Source: Trichococcus sp. K1Tr
Lineage (GTDB): Bacteria; Bacillota; Bacilli; Lactobacillales; Aerococcaceae
Assembly (NCBI RefSeq): GCF_028309625.1
Contig: NZ_JAQMHR010000002.1
Location: 421,660-485,659, forward strand
DNA: 64,000 nt
Direction of reading: 5' to 3'
In this document: positions 19,834 through 30,446 of the stretch, piece after piece
Numbering within the stretch: the first letter of the stretch is position 1
Layout of the letters: every line of letters begins with the position of its first letter
Position numbers and translations under genes: made by a program
The notes under the pieces: generated by a model
Told to the model about the DNA's origin: nothing
What the model saw: only the letters and a program-made list of their open reading frames with translations
Database searches by the model: none

Positions 19834-21627
19834 TTATTCGTTTGGATATTCCAAAGCTTTTTTGCCTTCATCCCCTGTGCTGACGCGGATGACGTTTTCT
19901 ACATTGTAAATGAAGATTTTTCCGTCACCGATATTGCCTGAGTACAAAGCTTTTCTGGCAGCGTCCACGACATCTTGGACGGGAACCGTGCTGACGACAA
20001 CTTCGACACGGATCTTCGGCAGCAGGTCGGCTTCGGTCTCAACGCCACGATAATAAGTAGAGTGGCCTTTTTGCATGCCGTAGCCGAATACATCGAAAAC
20101 GGTCATGCCGGTAATACCAATGCTGTTCAACGCTTTTTTCAGACCTTCAAATTTACTCTCATTCGTGATGATTTCTATTTTGGTGATTTTATTTTGCGCA
20201 TCGTTACTGCCTGTCGTGGCACCAGATGCTTGATATTCCACCGCCACTGATTTGTTCAGCTCTTCAAGAGATATATTTGCGAAGGCCAATTCGGGACCGT
20301 TGCCTCCGAAAGTGCGCTCCTGGAATTTTTGGAAGGCTGTTTTCAATTCGCCAGGCACAACCGATGCAATCGTATTTGAATAATTGGTTTCGTTCAAAGC
20401 TACAGCTAGACTTCCGTATGCTGTTTCGCCATGGACTGCATAATCCAAACCGATTTCTTCTTCTTCGGCTGAGACGCGCAGTGGCATGAATTGACTGATC
20501 AGTTTCAACAGTAGGAAGGACATGATGCCCGCGTAAGCAAGTACAGCCAAAATGCTGACCACTTCCGCAATCAAAAGTGAGGCCCTGCCATCTACCAACC
20601 CGCCTTCAATTGCAGGGTTGATGCTGCTTGATGCGAAGATACCTGTTGCGATTCCGCCCCAGATCCCTCCGATACCATGGCAACCGAATGCATCAAGTGC
20701 ATCATCATAGTCAAACTTCTTCTTCAGAACCGATACGCCGTAGAAGCAGACGATTCCGCCAATGAAACCGATGGCTAATGCTGAAATCGGGCTGACGAAT
20801 CCGGCACCAGGTGTGATTGAAACCAGCCCGGCAACGATACCGCTGACGAAACCAAGTGCAGTCGGTTTCTTATGGATGATCCATTCGCAGATCATCCAGC
20901 TTAAGCCAGCAGTGGCAGCGGCAGTGTTTGTGGCGATGAAAGCATCCAGTGCGATATCATTGATTGCCAGAGCACTTCCGGCATTGAAACCGAACCAGCC
21001 GAATAACAGAAGGCCGGCGCCGATCATTGTCATCGGAATATTATGCGGCTTGACGGAATCATGGTTTTTTCTTTTGCCTAGATAAATGGCTGCTACCAGA
21101 GCGGATATACCTGAGCTGATATGGATGACGCTCCCGCCTGCGAAGTCGAGTGCACCCAGTTCGCGGATCCAACCGCCATTTCCCCAAATCCAATGGGCAA
21201 TCGGATCATAGACGAAAGTCGTCCATAAAAGGATGAAGGCAAGAAAGGCAGGGAACTTCATGCGTTCCGCGATGCTTCCTGAAATCAAAGCTGGAGTGAT
21301 AATTGCGAACGCCATCTGGAACATCATGAAGAGCTGATGAGGGATGGTCGGTGCATAATCAATCGGAGTGAATCCAACACCATTGAGCAATGTGAAAGAC
21401 AAATCCCCGAAAAATTTCGACTCGCCTCCGAATACAAATGAGTAGCCGAATAATAGCCACTGAACAGAAACGACTGCGATGGCAGCGTAACTGTGCATCG
21501 TCGTGCTGAGGACATTTTTCTTCCGGACCATCCCTCCGTAGAATAGGGATAAAGCGGGCGTCATCATCATGACTAAGATCGTTGCGAGGAAGACGAAAGT
21601 TGTGTCTGCATAATTAATGTTCTCCAT
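19834..21627 (-). CDS. amt: Ammonium transporter fused to a PII signalling domain
   Basis: This 597-residue protein has an Amt channel in residues 1-400: about 11 helices, the DFAGGSVIH and GCHGIGGIWGG motifs with the pore histidines. A linker of about 75 residues follows, then a full PII (GlnB/GlnK) domain from about 479 to 597. The PII part has a T-loop GYGMQKGHSTYYRG, B-loop GNIGDGKIFI and C-loop RVSTGDEG. PII proteins normally block Amt as a separate trimer; here the sensor is covalently attached. The residue aligned with the uridylylated Tyr51 is Thr531. RBS AGGAGA. Confidence 0.93.
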   Translation of the reverse strand: MENINYADTTFVFLATILVMMMTPALSLFYGGMVRKKNVLSTTMHSYAAIAVVSVQWLLFGYSFVFGGESKFFGDLSFTLLNGVGFTPIDYAPTIPHQLFMMFQMAFAIITPALISGSIAERMKFPAFLAFILLWTTFVYDPIAHWIWGNGGWIRELGALDFAGGSVIHISSGISALVAAIYLGKRKNHDSVKPHNIPMTMIGAGLLLFGWFGFNAGSALAINDIALDAFIATNTAAATAGLSWMICEWIIHKKPTALGFVSGIVAGLVSITPGAGFVSPISALAIGFIGGIVCFYGVSVLKKKFDYDDALDAFGCHGIGGIWGGIATGIFASSSINPAIEGGLVDGRASLLIAEVVSILAVLAYAGIMSFLLLKLISQFMPLRVSAEEEEIGLDYAVHGETAYGSLAVALNETNYSNTIASVVPGELKTAFQKFQERTFGGNGPELAFANISLEELNKSVAVEYQASGATTGSNDAQNKITKIEIITNESKFEGLKKALNSIGITGMTVFDVFGYGMQKGHSTYYRGVETEADLLPKIRVEVVVSTVPVQDVVDAARKALYSGNIGDGKIFIYNVENVIRVSTGDEGKKALEYPNE

Positions 21628-21679
21628 GTAGATTCTCCTTCTGCTGATAAATTATTTTTATAGGATTACTTTGTGATGT

Positions 21680-21708
21680 TTCATACTTTACACCCTAAAA
21701 AAAGTAAA
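21680..21708 (-). promoter_or_regulatory. Promoter of amt with GlnR-like box
   Basis: On the minus strand TTTACT, 17 nt and TATGAA precede amt by 53 nt. The site overlaps TGTTT-N6-TTACA at 21677-21692 (plus strand), close to the GlnR/TnrA consensus TGTNAN7TNACA but one base shorter. Nitrogen control would fit. A perfect 6-bp dyad (ATGACG-acctg-CGTCAT, 21721-21737) lies just upstream. Confidence 0.5.
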
Positions 21709-21737
21709 AGCACCAAAATGATGACGACCTGCGTCAT

Positions 21738-22193
21738 AATATGTGACATGGACAAGGCGTAATTGCGGCGGAAGGCGTTGTGAGATGCCCTGGAAGCAAA
21801 AAAAGGTTAATACGCGCTCAATAAGTGCTGTGGAGACGTCATAAAATCGATTTAATCTTGTCAATCACGTGATGATAGCTCACATGGAAGGAAGGCGCGG
21901 TAAAAAATACTAGAAATTGGGCAATATATCAGTAAAAATACAAGCGTTCAATCAATGGTTTAACCCAGCAAGCCCAATCGGAAATCCTGTTTCTTCTATA
22001 TTATAGGAAAGTCGCTGATAATAAGGCGGACACCCGAAAAGAAACGACGATCATTAAAAAGAAACATTTCCGCTATGCTTGCATTCTTCCTGTGTATCAG
22101 TATAATAGTGAAGGGACAAAATGCTTCACAGTGCTCAGGCAATACAAGTCATTTGGATAATAGCAGAAACTGAATATTATTTTCAGAAAAGAC
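21738..22193. other. Gene-free intergenic region
   Basis: About 455 bp between amt and the S10 operon promoter contain no open frame with a ribosome site. I see no strong hairpin or tandem repeat. Confidence 0.5.
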
Positions 22194-22222
22194 TTGCTTT
22201 AACTAATGCGATTATGTATAAT
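22194..22222 (+). promoter_or_regulatory. Promoter of the S10 operon
   Basis: TTGCTT, 17 nt and a perfect TATAAT lie about 175 nt upstream of rpsJ. Confidence 0.9.
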
Positions 22223-22228
22223 ATATTG

Positions 22229-22395
22229 GTACGGCATTCATGGTTATGAATAATGTATTGGGGACCGTTCATTCGGGAACTGCAGCTAAGAGACGAGAGG
22301 TTGCGACACACCCGGTCGCTTTGTCACGGCGGGTGTGCCGGGGAATTTTCGTGGAGCTAGTCTTATGAATTACATCTGACGAAGGAGGGAACAAC
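22229..22395 (+). promoter_or_regulatory. Structured leader of the S10 operon (L4-leader candidate)
   Basis: The roughly 165-nt leader holds an 8-bp GC-rich stem CACACCCG (22307-22314) / CGGGTGTG (22330-22337) and a second arm CCGTTC/GGGAAC near 22264-22280. In several bacteria L4 (rplD) represses this operon through such a leader. The assignment here is by position and fold only. Confidence 0.5.
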
Positions 22396-22704
22396 ATGGC
22401 AAAACAAAAAATACGTATTCGTTTAAAAGCATATGAACACCGTGCTCTTGATCAATCAGCGGATAAAATCGTGGAAACAGCAAAAAGAACGGGAGCTACC
22501 GTTTCTGGTCCGATTCCATTGCCGACTGAAAGATCACTATACACAGTGATCCGTGCTACTCACAAGTACAAAGATTCTCGTGAGCAGTTCGAAATGCTTA
22601 CACACAAACGTCTAATCGACATCATCAACCCAACAACAAAAACTGTTGACGCTTTGATGAAGCTTGACTTACCAAGCGGCGTAGACATCGAAATCAAATT
22701 ATAA
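22396..22704 (+). CDS. rpsJ: 30S ribosomal protein S10
   Basis: This 102-residue protein has the canonical [22 protein letters not shown] start and TRRLIDI-like end ([20 protein letters not shown]). It is an assembly protein of the 30S head and also the NusE antitermination factor. The ATG follows GAAGGAGGG. It is the first gene of the S10-spc-alpha superoperon and sits behind the structured leader. Confidence 0.98.
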   Translation: MAKQKIRIRLKAYEHRALDQSADKIVETAKRTGATVSGPIPLPTERSLYTVIRATHKYKDSREQFEMLTHKRLIDIINPTTKTVDALMKLDLPSGVDIEIKL

Positions 22705-22742
22705 TCAAACCTATCATATAAAAAACAAACGGAGGTGTTACC

Positions 22743-23381
22743 ATGACCAAAGGAATCTTAGGCAAAAAAGTAGGAATGACTCAATTCTTTACTGCAAACG
22801 GTGAGTTAGTACCAGTTACAGTTATCGAAGCTACTCCAAACGTTGTTTTACAAGTTAAAACCAACGAAACAGACGGCTACGAAGCGGTACAACTAGGCTA
22901 CCAAGAAATGCGTGAAGTATTGTCAAACAAACCTGCTAAGGGTCATGCAGCAAAAGCAAAAACTGCTCCTAAGCGCTTCATTCGTGAATTTAACAATGTT
23001 GAGCTAGGAGAATACGAAGTAGGAAAAGAAATCAAAGTTGATATCTTTGCAGCCGGCGACATTGTTGATGTTACTGGTACCACTAAAGGACATGGCTTCC
23101 AAGGCGTAATCAAACGTCACGGACAAAGCCGCGGACCAATGGCCCACGGATCTCGTTACCATCGTCGTCCGGGTTCAATGGGTGCTGCTTCATTCCCATC
23201 CCGCGTATTCAAAGGTAAAAAATTAGCAGGACGTATGGGTAACGATCGCGTTACTATCCAAAACCTTGAAGTCGTTATGGTTGACGTTGAGAAAAACGTA
23301 ATCCTGATCAAAGGTAACGTACCTGGTTCTAAAAAATCATTAATCGAAATCAAAGTAGCCCGCAAAGCTGCAAACAAATAA
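22743..23381 (+). CDS. rplC: 50S ribosomal protein L3
   Basis: This 212-residue 23S-binding protein near the peptidyl transferase centre starts [16 protein letters not shown]. It has the internal extension with [22 protein letters not shown], which reaches into the rRNA core. Length is typical (205-212). RBS GGAGGTG, 38 nt after rpsJ. Confidence 0.98.
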   Translation: MTKGILGKKVGMTQFFTANGELVPVTVIEATPNVVLQVKTNETDGYEAVQLGYQEMREVLSNKPAKGHAAKAKTAPKRFIREFNNVELGEYEVGKEIKVDIFAAGDIVDVTGTTKGHGFQGVIKRHGQSRGPMAHGSRYHRRPGSMGAASFPSRVFKGKKLAGRMGNDRVTIQNLEVVMVDVEKNVILIKGNVPGSKKSLIEIKVARKAANK

Positions 23382-23407
23382 TATAAAAGAGAGGAGGAAC
23401 GAGAAAA

Positions 23408-24031
23408 ATGCCAAACGTAGCCTTATTTAAACAAGATGGAACACAAAACGGTGAAGTAACTTTGAATGAAGAAATCTTTGGGATCGAGCCTAACGAAAAC
23501 GTTGTATACGATGCAATCATCATGCAACGCGCTTCATTAAGACAAGGAACTCACGCAGTGAAAAACCGCAGCGCTGTCAGCGGTGGTGGTCGTAAACCAT
23601 GGAAACAAAAAGGAACAGGCCGTGCACGTCAAGGTTCAATCCGTTCACCACAATGGGTTGGCGGCGGAGTTGTCTTTGGACCAACACCTCGTTCTTACAG
23701 CTATAAATTAAACAAGAAAGTTCGTCGCTTAGCTATCAAATCAGTTCTTTCAACGAAAGTTGCTGAAGGAGACTTGATCGTAGTTGAAACATTGAACTTC
23801 GATGCACCAAAAACAAAAGAATTTGCAAATGTGTTGAAAAACCTTAACGTTGATACGAAAGTATTGGTTGTTGTAGAAAACGACAACGATTTTGCAGCAT
23901 TATCAGCACGTAACCTTCCTGGTGTAACAGTCGTTAACGAAACAGGAATCAACGTATTGGATGTTGTTTCAAACAACAAATTAGTCTTGACACAAGCTGC
24001 TCTTTCTAAGGTAGAGGAGGCTCTTATATAA
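23408..24031 (+). CDS. rplD: 50S ribosomal protein L4
   Basis: This 207-residue protein has an extended exit-tunnel loop with [15 protein letters not shown] (macrolide-relevant region, unaltered in appearance). In many bacteria it is the autogenous repressor of the S10 operon. It ends TATATAATGG, where its stop shares one base with the rplW start, implying translational coupling. Confidence 0.98.
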   Translation: MPNVALFKQDGTQNGEVTLNEEIFGIEPNENVVYDAIIMQRASLRQGTHAVKNRSAVSGGGRKPWKQKGTGRARQGSIRSPQWVGGGVVFGPTPRSYSYKLNKKVRRLAIKSVLSTKVAEGDLIVVETLNFDAPKTKEFANVLKNLNVDTKVLVVVENDNDFAALSARNLPGVTVVNETGINVLDVVSNNKLVLTQAALSKVEEALI

Positions 24032-24315
24032 TGGAAGCAACAGACGTTATCAAACGCCCAATCATCACGGAAGCTTCTATGCTTGCAATGGATGAAAAGA
24101 AATATACCTTTGAAGTGGATGTACGTGCTAACAAAACATTGGTTAAACAATCTATCGAATCATTGTTCGGTGTAGATGTTAAAAACGTAAACATCATGAA
24201 TGTACGCGGCAAACTTAAACGTATGGGCAAATACAAAGGCTATACAAAAAAACGCCGTAAAGCAATCATCACTTTGACTGAAAATTCTAAAACAATCGAG
24301 TTATTCGAAAATTAA
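24031..24315 (+). CDS. rplW: 50S ribosomal protein L23
   Basis: This 94-residue exit-site protein is the docking point for SRP and trigger factor. It starts [16 protein letters not shown]. The ATG overlaps the rplD stop by one base, and its Shine-Dalgarno (AGAGGAGG) is inside rplD, so the two are coupled. Confidence 0.97.
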   Translation: MEATDVIKRPIITEASMLAMDEKKYTFEVDVRANKTLVKQSIESLFGVDVKNVNIMNVRGKLKRMGKYKGYTKKRRKAIITLTENSKTIELFEN

Positions 24316-24349
24316 TTTACTGAAATAATCAAATAGGAGGGGAAAAAAC

Positions 24350-25180
24350 GTGGCGATTAAGAAATACAAACCTACCACAAACGGCCGTCGTAATATGACT
24401 GGTTCTGATTTCGCAGAAATTACAAAAACAACACCTGAGAAATCTTTGGTCGAACCAATCAAAAGAAAAGCCGGTCGCAACAACCAAGGTAAAATTACCG
24501 TTCGTCATCAAGCTGGTGGACACAAACGTGCTTACCGTGTGATCGACTTCAAACGTAATAAAGATGGAGTCATTGGTATCGTCAAAGCTGTCGAGTACGA
24601 TCCAAACCGCACTGCAAACATCGCGTTGATCCAATATGTTGATGGAATCAAAACTTACATTATTGCCCCTAAAGGCATCGAAGTAGGCCAACAAATCGAA
24701 TCTGGAGTAGGATCTGATATCAAAATCGGAAACGCTATGCCATTGGCAAACATCCCAGTCGGTACTGTTATCCACAACATCGAAACAAAACCAGGCAAAG
24801 GCGGTCAATTGATCCGTTCAGCTGGTACAAGTGCTCAAGTACTTGGACAAGAAGGTAAATATACACTAGTTCGTTTGAACTCAAGCGAAGTACGTTTAAT
24901 CCTTTCAACTTGCCGTGCAACAATCGGTTCAGTAGGTAACGAACAACACGAATTGATCAACATCGGTAAAGCTGGACGTAACCGTTGGTTGGGTAAACGC
25001 CCTACTGTCCGCGGTTCTGTAATGAACCCGAACGATCACCCACACGGTGGTGGTGAAGGTAAATCTCCAATCGGACGCAAAGCGCCAGTTACTCCTTGGG
25101 GTAAACCTGCTCTTGGTTACAAAACTCGTAGCAAGAAGGCTAAATCTAGCAAGCTGATCGTTCGCGGACGTAAAAAATAA
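24350..25180 (+). CDS. rplB: 50S ribosomal protein L2
   Basis: This 276-residue core 23S protein is needed for subunit association and peptidyl transfer. It has the [14 protein letters not shown] region and the conserved [12 protein letters not shown] loop with its catalytic-centre histidine. It begins at GTG 24350 ([14 protein letters not shown]), 8 nt after TAGGAGGGG. Confidence 0.98.
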   Translation: MAIKKYKPTTNGRRNMTGSDFAEITKTTPEKSLVEPIKRKAGRNNQGKITVRHQAGGHKRAYRVIDFKRNKDGVIGIVKAVEYDPNRTANIALIQYVDGIKTYIIAPKGIEVGQQIESGVGSDIKIGNAMPLANIPVGTVIHNIETKPGKGGQLIRSAGTSAQVLGQEGKYTLVRLNSSEVRLILSTCRATIGSVGNEQHELINIGKAGRNRWLGKRPTVRGSVMNPNDHPHGGGEGKSPIGRKAPVTPWGKPALGYKTRSKKAKSSKLIVRGRKK

Positions 25181-25233
25181 TTATCACAACAATAATTGAC
25201 TGAAGCAACACATAATCGAAAGGAGGCTTCACC

Positions 25234-25515
25234 ATGGGTCGTAGTTTGAAAAAAGGACCTTTTGTCGATGAACATTTAATTAAGAAAGTTGAAGCTGCTC
25301 TAGCTAGCGAAAAGAAACAAGTAATTAAAACTTGGTCTCGCCGCTCAACAATTTTCCCACAATTCATCGGACAAACGATTGCAGTTTATGATGGAAGAAA
25401 ACACGTTCCAGTTTACATTCAAGAAGACATGGTAGGACACAAATTAGGAGAATTCGCTCCAACAAGAACATACCGTGGCCATGCCGCAGACGACAAGAAA
25501 ACAGGTCGCCGTTAA
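25234..25515 (+). CDS. rpsS: 30S ribosomal protein S19
   Basis: This 93-residue 30S-head protein starts [15 protein letters not shown] and contains the conserved [11 protein letters not shown]-like stretch ([11 protein letters not shown]) and [24 protein letters not shown]. It lies 53 nt after rplB. Confidence 0.98.
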   Translation: MGRSLKKGPFVDEHLIKKVEAALASEKKQVIKTWSRRSTIFPQFIGQTIAVYDGRKHVPVYIQEDMVGHKLGEFAPTRTYRGHAADDKKTGRR

Positions 25516-25535
25516 TTACGAGGGGAGGAAATAAC

Positions 25536-25892
25536 ATGCCAGAACAAATTACAGCTGCAAAAGCATCTGCACAAACTGTTCGCATTGCCGCTCGTAAGGT
25601 TCGTTTAGTAGTGGATCTTATCAGAGGCAAGAGCATCGGAGAAGCAATCTCCATTCTGAAATTCACACCGCGTGGCGCTTCGCCCGTTGTAGAAAAAGTG
25701 TTGATGTCAGCAATTGCTAATGCAGAACATAATTATGACTTAGATATCGAAAGCTTGGTAGTAAGCGAGGCTTATGTTAACGAAGGACCAACGATGAAAC
25801 GTTTCCGTCCACGTGCAAAAGGATCAGCTTCACCAATCTTGAAACGTACTAGCCACATCACAATCGTGGTATCAGAAAAGAAGGAGGGATAA
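25536..25892 (+). CDS. rplV: 50S ribosomal protein L22
   Basis: This 118-residue exit-tunnel protein has [19 protein letters not shown] at the start and the beta-hairpin [15 protein letters not shown] that lines the tunnel, a macrolide-resistance hotspot. No insertion is seen in the hairpin. RBS GGGGAGG; the stop is 3 nt before rpsC. Confidence 0.98.
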   Translation: MPEQITAAKASAQTVRIAARKVRLVVDLIRGKSIGEAISILKFTPRGASPVVEKVLMSAIANAEHNYDLDIESLVVSEAYVNEGPTMKRFRPRAKGSASPILKRTSHITIVVSEKKEG

Positions 25893-25895
25893 TCT

Positions 25896-26552
25896 GTGGG
25901 TCAAAAAATTCATCCATTAGGATTACGTGTCGGCATCATTCGTGACTGGGATGCTAAATGGTACGCTGAAAAAGATTACGCAGCTTTCTTACATGAAGAT
26001 TTACGTATCCGTAAATACATCGCAAAGAACTTAAGCGAAGCTTCTGTTTCTAAAATTGAAATTGAACGTGCAGCTAACCGCGTGAACGTTTCTATTCATA
26101 CTGCCAAACCTGGAATGGTAATCGGTAAAGGCGGTTCTGAAGTTGAAAAAACTCGTAAAGAGTTAAATGAACTTACTGGTAAAAAAGTACACATCAACAT
26201 CGTGGAAATCAAAAGACCAGACTTGGATGCTAAATTAGTTGCTGAAGGTATCGCTAAACAGTTGGAAAACCGTGTAGCTTTCCGTCGTGCGCAAAAACAA
26301 GCAATCCAACGTACAATGAGATCTGGCGCTAAAGGGATCAAAACGCAAGTTTCTGGTCGTTTGAATGGTGCAGATATCGCTCGTGCTGAAACTCATGCTG
26401 AAGGAACTGTTCCATTGCATACATTGCGTGCGGACATCGACTACGCTTGGGAAGAAGCAGACACAACTTATGGTAAATTAGGCGTTAAAGTTTGGATTTA
26501 CCGTGGTGAAGTTTTACCAGCAAAAAAAACAACTGAGAAAGGAGGGAAATAA
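25896..26552 (+). CDS. rpsC: 30S ribosomal protein S3
   Basis: This 218-residue mRNA-entry protein has a type II KH domain ([14 protein letters not shown]) and the helicase-associated arginine region. The start is GTG 25896 ([14 protein letters not shown]) with AAGGAGGG 9 nt upstream, overlapping the end of rplV. The C-terminus is lysine-rich. Confidence 0.98.
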   Translation: MGQKIHPLGLRVGIIRDWDAKWYAEKDYAAFLHEDLRIRKYIAKNLSEASVSKIEIERAANRVNVSIHTAKPGMVIGKGGSEVEKTRKELNELTGKKVHINIVEIKRPDLDAKLVAEGIAKQLENRVAFRRAQKQAIQRTMRSGAKGIKTQVSGRLNGADIARAETHAEGTVPLHTLRADIDYAWEEADTTYGKLGVKVWIYRGEVLPAKKTTEKGGK

Positions 26553-26555
26553 CCA

Positions 26556-26990
26556 ATGTTAGTACCTAAACGTGTAAAACACCGTCGTGAGTTCCGTGGA
26601 AAAATGCGCGGAGAAGCTAAAGGCGGAAAAGAAGTAGTTTTCGGCGAATATGGTTTGCAAGCTGTTGACTCTCATTGGATCACCAACCGTCAGATCGAAG
26701 CTGCTCGTATCGCTATGACTCGTTACATGAAACGTGGCGGGAAAGTTTGGATCAAAATATTCCCTCACAAATCATATACATCCAAAGCTATCGGAGTCCG
26801 TATGGGTTCTGGTAAAGGGGCTCCTGAAGGTTGGGTATCTCCAGTTAAACGCGGCAAGATCATGTTCGAAGTAGCAGGCGTCCCTGAAGAAGTGGCACGC
26901 GAAGCTCTACGTCTTGCATCTCACAAATTGCCAGTTAAAACAAAAATTGTAAAACGTAAAGAAATTGGTGGTGAATCGAATGAAGGCTAA
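26556..26990 (+). CDS. rplP: 50S ribosomal protein L16
   Basis: This 144-residue protein near the A-site finger starts [19 protein letters not shown]. The ATG is 3 nt after the rpsC stop, with its GGAGGG inside rpsC. The last 11 nt overlap rpmC. It contains the conserved [13 protein letters not shown] loop. Confidence 0.98.
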   Translation: MLVPKRVKHRREFRGKMRGEAKGGKEVVFGEYGLQAVDSHWITNRQIEAARIAMTRYMKRGGKVWIKIFPHKSYTSKAIGVRMGSGKGAPEGWVSPVKRGKIMFEVAGVPEEVAREALRLASHKLPVKTKIVKRKEIGGESNEG

Positions 26991-27174
26991 TGAACTTAAA
27001 GAGTTATCCACTGCTGAAATGATTGAAAAAGAAAAACAATTCAAAGATGAATTATTCAATCTACGATTCCAACTTGCAACCGGACAGTTAGAAAATACTG
27101 CCCGCTTGAAAGAAGTACGCAAATCAATTGCACGTATTAAAACTGTATTGCGACAACAAGAATTGCAAAAATAG
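26980..27174 (+). CDS. rpmC: 50S ribosomal protein L29
   Basis: This 64-residue alpha-helical hairpin at the tunnel exit starts [15 protein letters not shown] choose ATG 26980 over the upstream TTG at 26965 because the family begins with MKA and GGTGGTG is correctly spaced. It overlaps the end of rplP by 11 nt. Confidence 0.96.
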   Translation: MKANELKELSTAEMIEKEKQFKDELFNLRFQLATGQLENTARLKEVRKSIARIKTVLRQQELQK

Positions 27175-27201
27175 TAGATCAGCAAAGGAGGTCACAACGA
27201 A

Positions 27202-27468
27202 ATGACTGAAGAACGTAACCAACGTAAAGTCTACCAAGGTGTTGTTGTTTCCGACAAGATGGATAAAACAATCGTTGTAGAAGTATCTACAACAAAAACA
27301 CATCCTACTTACGGTAAACGCGTTAAGTACTCTAAAAAGTACAAGGCACATGATGAAAACAACCAAGCTAAAATGGGTGATGTAGTTAGAATTATGGAGA
27401 CTCGTCCTCTATCTGCTACTAAAAACTTCCGCTTGCTTGAAGTTGTTGAAGAATCAGTAATCATCTAA
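27202..27468 (+). CDS. rpsQ: 30S ribosomal protein S17
   Basis: This 88-residue OB-fold 16S-binding protein has [19 protein letters not shown] and [20 protein letters not shown], both classical. RBS AAAGGAGG at 27 nt after rpmC. Confidence 0.98.
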   Translation: MTEERNQRKVYQGVVVSDKMDKTIVVEVSTTKTHPTYGKRVKYSKKYKAHDENNQAKMGDVVRIMETRPLSATKNFRLLEVVEESVII

Positions 27469-27511
27469 TCAGACAAATAAATATTTTTATATCCGGAAGG
27501 AGGATACTGAC

Positions 27512-27880
27512 GTGATACAAACAGAATCCCGCTTAAGAGTTGCCGATAATTCAGGCGCTAAAGAAGTGTTAACTATCAAAGTGTTAGGTGGTTCAAACCG
27601 CAAATTCGCAGGAATTGGTGATACAATCGTCTGCACAGTAAAACAAGCTACACCCGGTGGTGTTGTCAAAAAGGGTGATGTAGTTAAAGCTGTTATCGTT
27701 CGTACGAAACACGGCGCGCACCGTAAAGATGGTTCTTACATCAAATTTGACGAAAATGCTTGTGTAATCATTCGTGACGACAAGAGCCCTCGTGGAACAC
27801 GTATCTTTGGACCAGTTGCACGTGAATTGCGTGACAACAATTACATGAAGATCGTTTCCCTTGCTCCAGAAGTATTGTAA
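27512..27880 (+). CDS. rplN: 50S ribosomal protein L14
   Basis: This 122-residue intersubunit-bridge protein has the start [19 protein letters not shown] at GTG 27512, behind GGAAGGAGG, and the signature [17 protein letters not shown]. Length is exactly that of the family. Confidence 0.98.
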   Translation: MIQTESRLRVADNSGAKEVLTIKVLGGSNRKFAGIGDTIVCTVKQATPGGVVKKGDVVKAVIVRTKHGAHRKDGSYIKFDENACVIIRDDKSPRGTRIFGPVARELRDNNYMKIVSLAPEVL

Positions 27881-27914
27881 TCAACTGTCATAAATGAAGG
27901 AGGTGCAACAAAGC

Positions 27915-28223
27915 ATGCACGTAAAAACTGGTGATAAAGTTAAAGTCATTACTGGAAAAGATAAAGGTAAAGAAGGAGTCATCCTTAAAACTTTCCCTAA
28001 AAAAGATCGTGTTATTGTCGAAGGCATTAATATTGTCAAGAAACATCGCAAAGCTTCTCAAACAAACCCAACAGGTGGAATTCTTGAAGAAGCAGCACCT
28101 ATCCATGTTTCTAACATTATGTTAATTGATGCTAAAACTGGCGAACCTACTCGCGTAGGATCTAAAGTCGTAGATGGCAAAAAAGTCCGCGTTTCCAAAA
28201 AAACCGGCGAAATCATTGATTAA
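27915..28223 (+). CDS. rplX: 50S ribosomal protein L24
   Basis: This 102-residue KOW-domain assembly initiator begins [19 protein letters not shown]. The start is ATG 27915; an in-frame ATG at 27894 precedes the GGAGGTG ribosome site and would add seven unrelated residues. Confidence 0.97.
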   Translation: MHVKTGDKVKVITGKDKGKEGVILKTFPKKDRVIVEGINIVKKHRKASQTNPTGGILEEAAPIHVSNIMLIDAKTGEPTRVGSKVVDGKKVRVSKKTGEIID

Positions 28224-28249
28224 TTATTAGAGGAAGGAGGATATTCTAA

Positions 28250-28789
28250 ATGAACCGTTTAAAAGAAAGATACACAAAAGAAATCGTTCCATCATTGATG
28301 GAAAAATTTGAATACACATCAATTATGCAAACACCTAAAATTGACAAAATTGTCATCAACATGGGTGTGGGTGATGCAGTTTCAAACACAAAAAACCTAG
28401 ATAAAGCAGTTGAAGAACTAACTTTGATCTCTGGTCAAAAACCAGTCATCACGTTAGCTAAAAAATCAATCGCTGCATTCCGTTTACGTGAAGGTATGCC
28501 TATCGGCACTAAAGTTACTTTACGTGGCGAAAGAATGTACGACTTCTTGGATAAACTAGTAACAGTTTCATTACCACGTGTACGTGACTTCCGTGGGATC
28601 AGCAAAAAATCTTTTGATGGTCGTGGAAACTATACTTTAGGTATCAAAGAACAATTGATTTTCCCAGAAGTTGACTATGATAGAGTCGACAAAGTACGTG
28701 GTATGGATATCGTTATCGTAACTACTGCTAACACTGACGAAGAATCAAGAGAATTATTGACACAACTTGGAATGCCATTCCAAAAATAA
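28250..28789 (+). CDS. rplE: 50S ribosomal protein L5
   Basis: This 179-residue 5S rRNA-binding protein of the central protuberance has [20 protein letters not shown] and the P-site loop [31 protein letters not shown]. Confidence 0.98.
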   Translation: MNRLKERYTKEIVPSLMEKFEYTSIMQTPKIDKIVINMGVGDAVSNTKNLDKAVEELTLISGQKPVITLAKKSIAAFRLREGMPIGTKVTLRGERMYDFLDKLVTVSLPRVRDFRGISKKSFDGRGNYTLGIKEQLIFPEVDYDRVDKVRGMDIVIVTTANTDEESRELLTQLGMPFQK

Positions 28790-28809
28790 GCTAAGGAGGC
28801 GAATGATAA

Positions 28810-28995
28810 TTGGCTAAAAAATCCATGATTGCTAAAAACAAGCGTCCCGCTAAACATTCTACACAAGCTTACACTCGTTGTGAACGTTGCGGACGTCCAC
28901 ATTCAGTTTATCGCAAATTCAAACTTTGCCGTATTTGCTTCCGTGAACTTGCCTATAAAGGACAAATTCCCGGCGTGAAAAAGGCTAGCTGGTAA
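28810..28995 (+). CDS. rpsN: 30S ribosomal protein S14, zinc-binding type
   Basis: This 61-residue short S14 carries two CxxC pairs (C24/C27 and C40/C43) that bind Zn. It starts at TTG 28810, 10 nt after AGGAGG. Many Firmicutes also hold a zinc-free paralogue elsewhere, used under zinc limitation. Confidence 0.97.
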   Translation: MAKKSMIAKNKRPAKHSTQAYTRCERCGRPHSVYRKFKLCRICFRELAYKGQIPGVKKASW

Positions 28996-29029
28996 TTTAA
29001 CCATACTCGCAAAAGGAGGTATAATGTAA

Positions 29030-29428
29030 ATGGTCATGACAGATCCAATCGCAGATTTCTTAACTCGTATTCGTAATGCCAACATGGTACGTCACGAATC
29101 TTTAGAAGTGCCTGCATCAAAGACAAAATTAGAGATCGCTAACATTCTTAAGGCTGAAGGTTTCATCAAAAACTTTGATTACACTTCAGACGACAAACAA
29201 GGTGTTATCCGTGTATTCTTAAAATATGGTCCAAACAACGAACGCGTCATCACTGGTTTGAAACGTATTTCAAAACCAGGTTTGCGTGTATACGCTAAAA
29301 CTGGCGACATCCCTAAAGTATTGAATGGTTTAGGAATCGCAATCGTGTCAACTTCTGAAGGTGTTATCACCGACAAAGAAGCAAGAGCGAAAAACATCGG
29401 CGGCGAAGTATTAGCTTACATTTGGTAA
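29030..29428 (+). CDS. rpsH: 30S ribosomal protein S8
   Basis: This 132-residue protein starts [18 protein letters not shown] and is a primary 16S binder. It is an autoregulator of the spc operon in enterics. ATG 29030 fits AAGGAGGT better (10 nt) than ATG 29036 (16 nt). Confidence 0.97.
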   Translation: MVMTDPIADFLTRIRNANMVRHESLEVPASKTKLEIANILKAEGFIKNFDYTSDDKQGVIRVFLKYGPNNERVITGLKRISKPGLRVYAKTGDIPKVLNGLGIAIVSTSEGVITDKEARAKNIGGEVLAYIW

Positions 29429-29468
29429 TTTTTAAAAAAATAAGAGAAAATAAAGGAGGTGCAGCCCT

Positions 29469-30005
29469 GTGAGTCGTATTGGAAATAAAGCAATCGAAAT
29501 CCCAGCTGGCGTAACCGTTACTCAACAAGGTAACACTGTTACAGTTAAAGGCCCGAAAGGCGAATTAACTAGCACATTTAATGAAATGATCGGCATCAAG
29601 ATCGATGGAAACACTGTTACTTTCACTCGTCCTAACGAAGAGAAATTCACTAAATCCATTCATGGTACTACACGCGCGTTGGTAAACAACATGGTTGTAG
29701 GTGTATCTGAAGGATTTATGAAAGAATTGGACTTAGTAGGGGTTGGGTACCGTGCTCAATTGCAAGGCAAAAAACTTGTATTGAACGTCGGTTATTCTCA
29801 TCCAGTTGAATTCACACCTGAAGACGGTATTGAAGTGGAAGTACCAACTAACACTAAAATCATCGTTAAAGGTTACGATAAAGCTAAAGTTGGGGCTTTG
29901 GCAGCCAACATCCGCGGCGTACGCCCACCAGAGCCTTACAAAGGTAAAGGTATCAAATACGTTAACGAAATCATCCGTCGTAAAGAAGGTAAGACAGGTA
30001 AATAA
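29469..30005 (+). CDS. rplF: 50S ribosomal protein L6
   Basis: This 178-residue protein of the sarcin-ricin loop region has two repeated L6 folds. It starts [15 protein letters not shown] at GTG 29469 behind AAAGGAGGTG and ends with the conserved [20 protein letters not shown]. Confidence 0.98.
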   Translation: MSRIGNKAIEIPAGVTVTQQGNTVTVKGPKGELTSTFNEMIGIKIDGNTVTFTRPNEEKFTKSIHGTTRALVNNMVVGVSEGFMKELDLVGVGYRAQLQGKKLVLNVGYSHPVEFTPEDGIEVEVPTNTKIIVKGYDKAKVGALAANIRGVRPPEPYKGKGIKYVNEIIRRKEGKTGK

Positions 30006-30069
30006 TAGTTCGCTATTATTACTTGCTTCCTGAACGACGCAACAAAATAAATATAACGAGGTGACAATT

Positions 30070-30426
30070 GTGATTACTAAACCAGATAAAAACAAAGTGC
30101 GCCAAGCAAGACACGCACGCGTAAGAAGAAAAATCTCTGGTACTGCAGAGTGCCCACGCTTGAACGTTTTCCGTTCCAACAAAAACATCTACGCTCAATT
30201 AATTGATGACGTAGCGGGTGTGACGCTAGCAAGTGCCTCTACAAAAGAAACAGAAATCGCAACCGGTACTAAAACTGAAGCTGCTGCTGCAGTTGGAAAA
30301 CTTATTGCTGAACGTTCTGTTGCTAAAGGTATCAAAAAAGTAGTCTTTGACCGTGGTGGCTATCTGTACCATGGCCGTGTACAGGCTTTAGCTGAAGCTG
30401 CTCGCGAAAATGGACTAGATTTCTAA
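30070..30426 (+). CDS. rplR: 50S ribosomal protein L18
   Basis: This 118-residue 5S rRNA-binding protein starts [21 protein letters not shown] 30070 is preferred over GTG 30061, which lies within the Shine-Dalgarno GAGGTG. It contains [17 protein letters not shown] and the C-terminal [17 protein letters not shown]. Confidence 0.97.
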   Translation: MITKPDKNKVRQARHARVRRKISGTAECPRLNVFRSNKNIYAQLIDDVAGVTLASASTKETEIATGTKTEAAAAVGKLIAERSVAKGIKKVVFDRGGYLYHGRVQALAEAARENGLDF

Positions 30427-30446
30427 GAAAAGGAGGATAACCACAC

